Positions 61,271 through 64,000 of a stretch of 64,000 nucleotides of DNA are shown here, in pieces. The stretch's first letter is position 1; each line of letters opens with the position of its first letter. Both the position numbers and the translations under genes were made by a program. The notes below the pieces were generated by a model. That model had not been told where the DNA came from and made no database searches. It saw nothing but the letters and a program-made list of their open reading frames with translations. Origin of the DNA: Paragonimus westermani (lineage: Eukaryota; Platyhelminthes; Trematoda; Plagiorchiida; Troglotrematidae); the NCBI GenBank assembly GCA_008508345.1, contig QNGE01002679.1, positions 42,371 through 106,370 of the forward strand. The letters run 5' to 3'.

Positions 61271-64000
61271 GCTATTCACTTACAGCGTTGGACGTTATAT
61301 GCTACTGATAGTGATCTGGAAGATATGCATCAATAAACCTGTGCAGGAAAATAGTGTTTGCCGGAGTTTCCATGTCTCATATGACTGAATGCAGATGTAG
61401 TCGTGTTCCTGGTATGTACGTGACAACCCAAAACTTTTTAAAATTGCGAGAGAGTATTGCCTTCGGTTACCTCTGAAAACACCGTCTGTTGTTTTACATC
61501 ACCCTCAGGGATTTAGGAAATGAAATATGTATTTTAGAAAAAACCCTAGACACTATGTTGCGCATACGTGTACCAAACGTATAGTTCTTTGAATAAAGTA
61601 CGTTTCACACTGTATGGGAGGAATTTAATCGAGACGTAACCATCATTTTTGACTGACTGTGACCAATAATTTAAGGGTCTCACAAGTAAGCAAAAACCAT
61701 GAACAAGAGGTTGAGAACCACCGGTCTGTGTGATAAGCTGGCGATTTGCCAATCTGAAGTCACCATAATTCAAATAAATCTTATAATTACCACTGATTGT
61801 CTCACCAGACAAAGTGAATGGTAAAATTTGTGGGAATCCACAAAGATCAAAATCGTATACACCTCGGAGCAAAATATCCGTCGGAAGCGCTCGTTGGTAC
61901 ATCTAACGAATTGGAAAAGTCAGAAAATTAGGAGCGTCAGTGAGCATCTTGGTTATCAAAAGTCTGAGTTAGGTTTTGAAGATAAGGGAACAAGTTTCTC
62001 GTTTTACTAACCCCATAATAGGTGTACTTATATGGTTTACTATTCTAGACAGACCCCTTGCCGGTTTTCACAAAAGTGAAAACTAAATTCTCTTGGAAAA
62101 TTTAGTTTAGTTACTTGTCGAACATTTGCTCCGAGCAAATGCTCTTCCCCTCAGGTGATTAGTTGTTGATCGAAAGGTGAAGCTGGATATTTCACTTTCG
62201 TTAGAGTTAATACGGGAGTCCACGTGCATGCTTCTCTTAAACGTGCACCCTCAAGGAATAACTTTGAGCGAATATTGCTTAAGGTAGGGGGAAATAATTC
62301 ATGTGGCGTTGAATCAAATAAAAGCTAGAGCGATCCTTATTGTAGTGACATCACTTGATTGGACTACATGGGATACGTACTGGGCGGTAGAAACAAAGTC
62401 ATGATATGAACTATTCTTTATCCTACTTCATAGATGTCGGATAGTAATCATGATCTATCACGCAATATGTGTACAGCAACATACTCACTTGATCTCTCGA
62501 CTAACGAAAACACCTACCGACCATTAGTGATTAAAACGGCTTACAAGCAAAAAACACGTTTGACATACTATCATGTGTGTCAGCCGTGTTCTGTTCGCTG
62601 TTGTCTACCCTCAACTTATCCGTCGTGAAAACGTACAACTTTGTGCTTAGTTGTGTTTGGCTGGTTGTCATTACTGCTCCCTTAACCCACACCAGACAGA
62701 AGCCGCTACCTGACTCATGAGTCATTAATTGCATAGTCGGGGCAGGTCTGTTCCCAAACATACACTCACTGGGCTGAGGAATATGCCCTATAGTTGGGCT
62801 GGTTTGTTCAGGTAAGGGTATAAACAAAGACTGCTTGAATTAATATAGGCCGAACAGTATAAACTATCTCGCAAAGTGAATTTATAAGGAGCAGTAGTGA
62901 AAAATAGATGATAGGACTGTGTAGATCATAATTGAGAAATACAAGCGTCAGCAACTTAATTAAGGTTGCTTTGTACGGGTAGAGAATAAAATAACTGTTG
63001 CATTATATGGTGAACGGTGCGCGATGAGTGCGGTGAATATGTGGTCCGATAATGACCGTTTATCCCGTTTCTATCGAATGCATAGCAAAGGTTGAGCTAC
63101 AAATTTCTGTCAACCTGCCACCGGGTCACATGGAATAGTGTGCCAGGTGTGTTCGAGTAAGCTACCTGTTGTGAGATTTATCCCAAAAGAACACTTGAAG
63201 TAGTTCATACAAGTGGAGGTGAGCAGTCGGTGGTTTGTCCGTTAGCTGAAAAGACAAACCTACAGTTGACTGGGAGAATAGTAGTACCATGATGTAGATG
63301 TACTTAAAAATGACACCGAACTTCTCAACGCGTCATAAATTGTATAGCTATAATGAGGTATAAGGGAAGAATCGGCGTTGATCATCGCGGTGTGGATACC
63401 CTCCGTGTAGATGATCAAGCAACTCTCCGGGCACGTATCATTAATAGAAAGTTGCCTGGCATTTTTAACAACACCGGAGATACCGAGATGAATGGTTGCG
63501 AGGAATAACGGAAATTGTGCCAACAATCCTCAGAACTGGTGTTTGACGAATAGGATAGTCTTTGGCATGCTTCATACTCGCAATTGGCGGGAGCATATGC
63601 GAGCCGATTTAATACACAGAATACCAAATAATAAGCTCATCTGAACGAAGTCACCATAGGAAGAGAATTGAAACATACCCCCGATGATAATCGGCTTGCG
63701 ATCTACGAAATCGTCCGAAAAAGGGGATGATTTAGATTTTACATGAAACTGATGATTTCCTCGTGGAGAAAAAGTTCATCAGAATATTCGCACATGATAA
63801 GTGGAATGTGAATCAGGTCACATCGTAGTTTCTCCAAACAAAACATCAGTGTGTTAGTGAAGCAGCATCTACGGCATCGCGGCATTTTTAGACTTTGTAT
63901 TCTGGTGATCTGTGGCAGCTCAATCTGTGATGGTGCTGGAAAAATGTGGAAGGATGATGATTCCCCAAAAGCTCATAAGTTACGTGAAGTCACAACAGCA
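61271..64000. other. No recognised gene to the window end
   Basis: Short frames on both strands (for example 118 codons - at 61902-61546, 98 codons - at 62827-62531) without motifs or consistent splice borders. Confidence 0.4.

Overview
This window is eukaryotic, most likely from a parasitic flatworm (probably a digenean trematode). It has interrupted genes with GT-AG introns, no operons, rRNA or functional tRNA genes, large AT-leaning stretches without coding signal, and decayed transposable elements of kinds common in flukes: RTE-like LINEs, Ty3/gypsy, Penelope-like elements and tRNA-derived SINEs. The taxon is an inference from this repertoire and was not tested by any search.

One gene is clear. 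On the + strand, five exons between 16934 and 19687 encode a Krueppel-like transcription factor of about 410 residues with three C-terminal C2H2 fingers, closest by eye to the KLF10/KLF11 (TIEG/cabut) group. All four introns have GT-AG borders and compatible phases. A second, unrecognised gene is proposed on the - strand at 12212-11214: three blocks whose open frames join in phase.

Layout: 1-8.4 kb is rich in small repeats. These are one - strand tRNA-derived SINE (about 1.18-1.45 kb) flanked by a 12-base repeat, and a second tRNA-box family that occurs repeatedly as head-to-head pairs (about 3.0, 5.3-5.6, 6.0-6.2 and 7.9-8.4 kb). 11.2-12.3 kb holds the unknown - strand gene and 16.9-19.7 kb the KLF gene. 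19.7-27.5 kb is mostly featureless. From 27.5 kb onward the window is a graveyard of relics, nearly all on the - strand: gypsy integrase (27.5-29.0), Tc1/mariner-like transposase tail (36.5-36.7), Penelope-like RT (37.95-38.6), LINE RT (41.4-41.9), a second gypsy integrase (45.3-45.7), an RTE-like endonuclease/RT (45.9-47.8), a MULE-like transposase (48.6-49.2), a small RT scrap (49.3-49.5) and a gypsy RT (59.6-60.1). All carry stops and frameshifts and none looks able to move.

The most unusual structure is at 52065-52180: a 28-base inverted repeat with two mismatches, enclosing on the - strand a sequence that resembles a hammerhead-ribozyme core (CTGAGGA, a stable stem II, GAAA). This is the kind of motif known from Penelope-like elements. 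Unrecognised exon-like blocks lie at 57.4 kb (+) and 60.3-61.3 kb (-).
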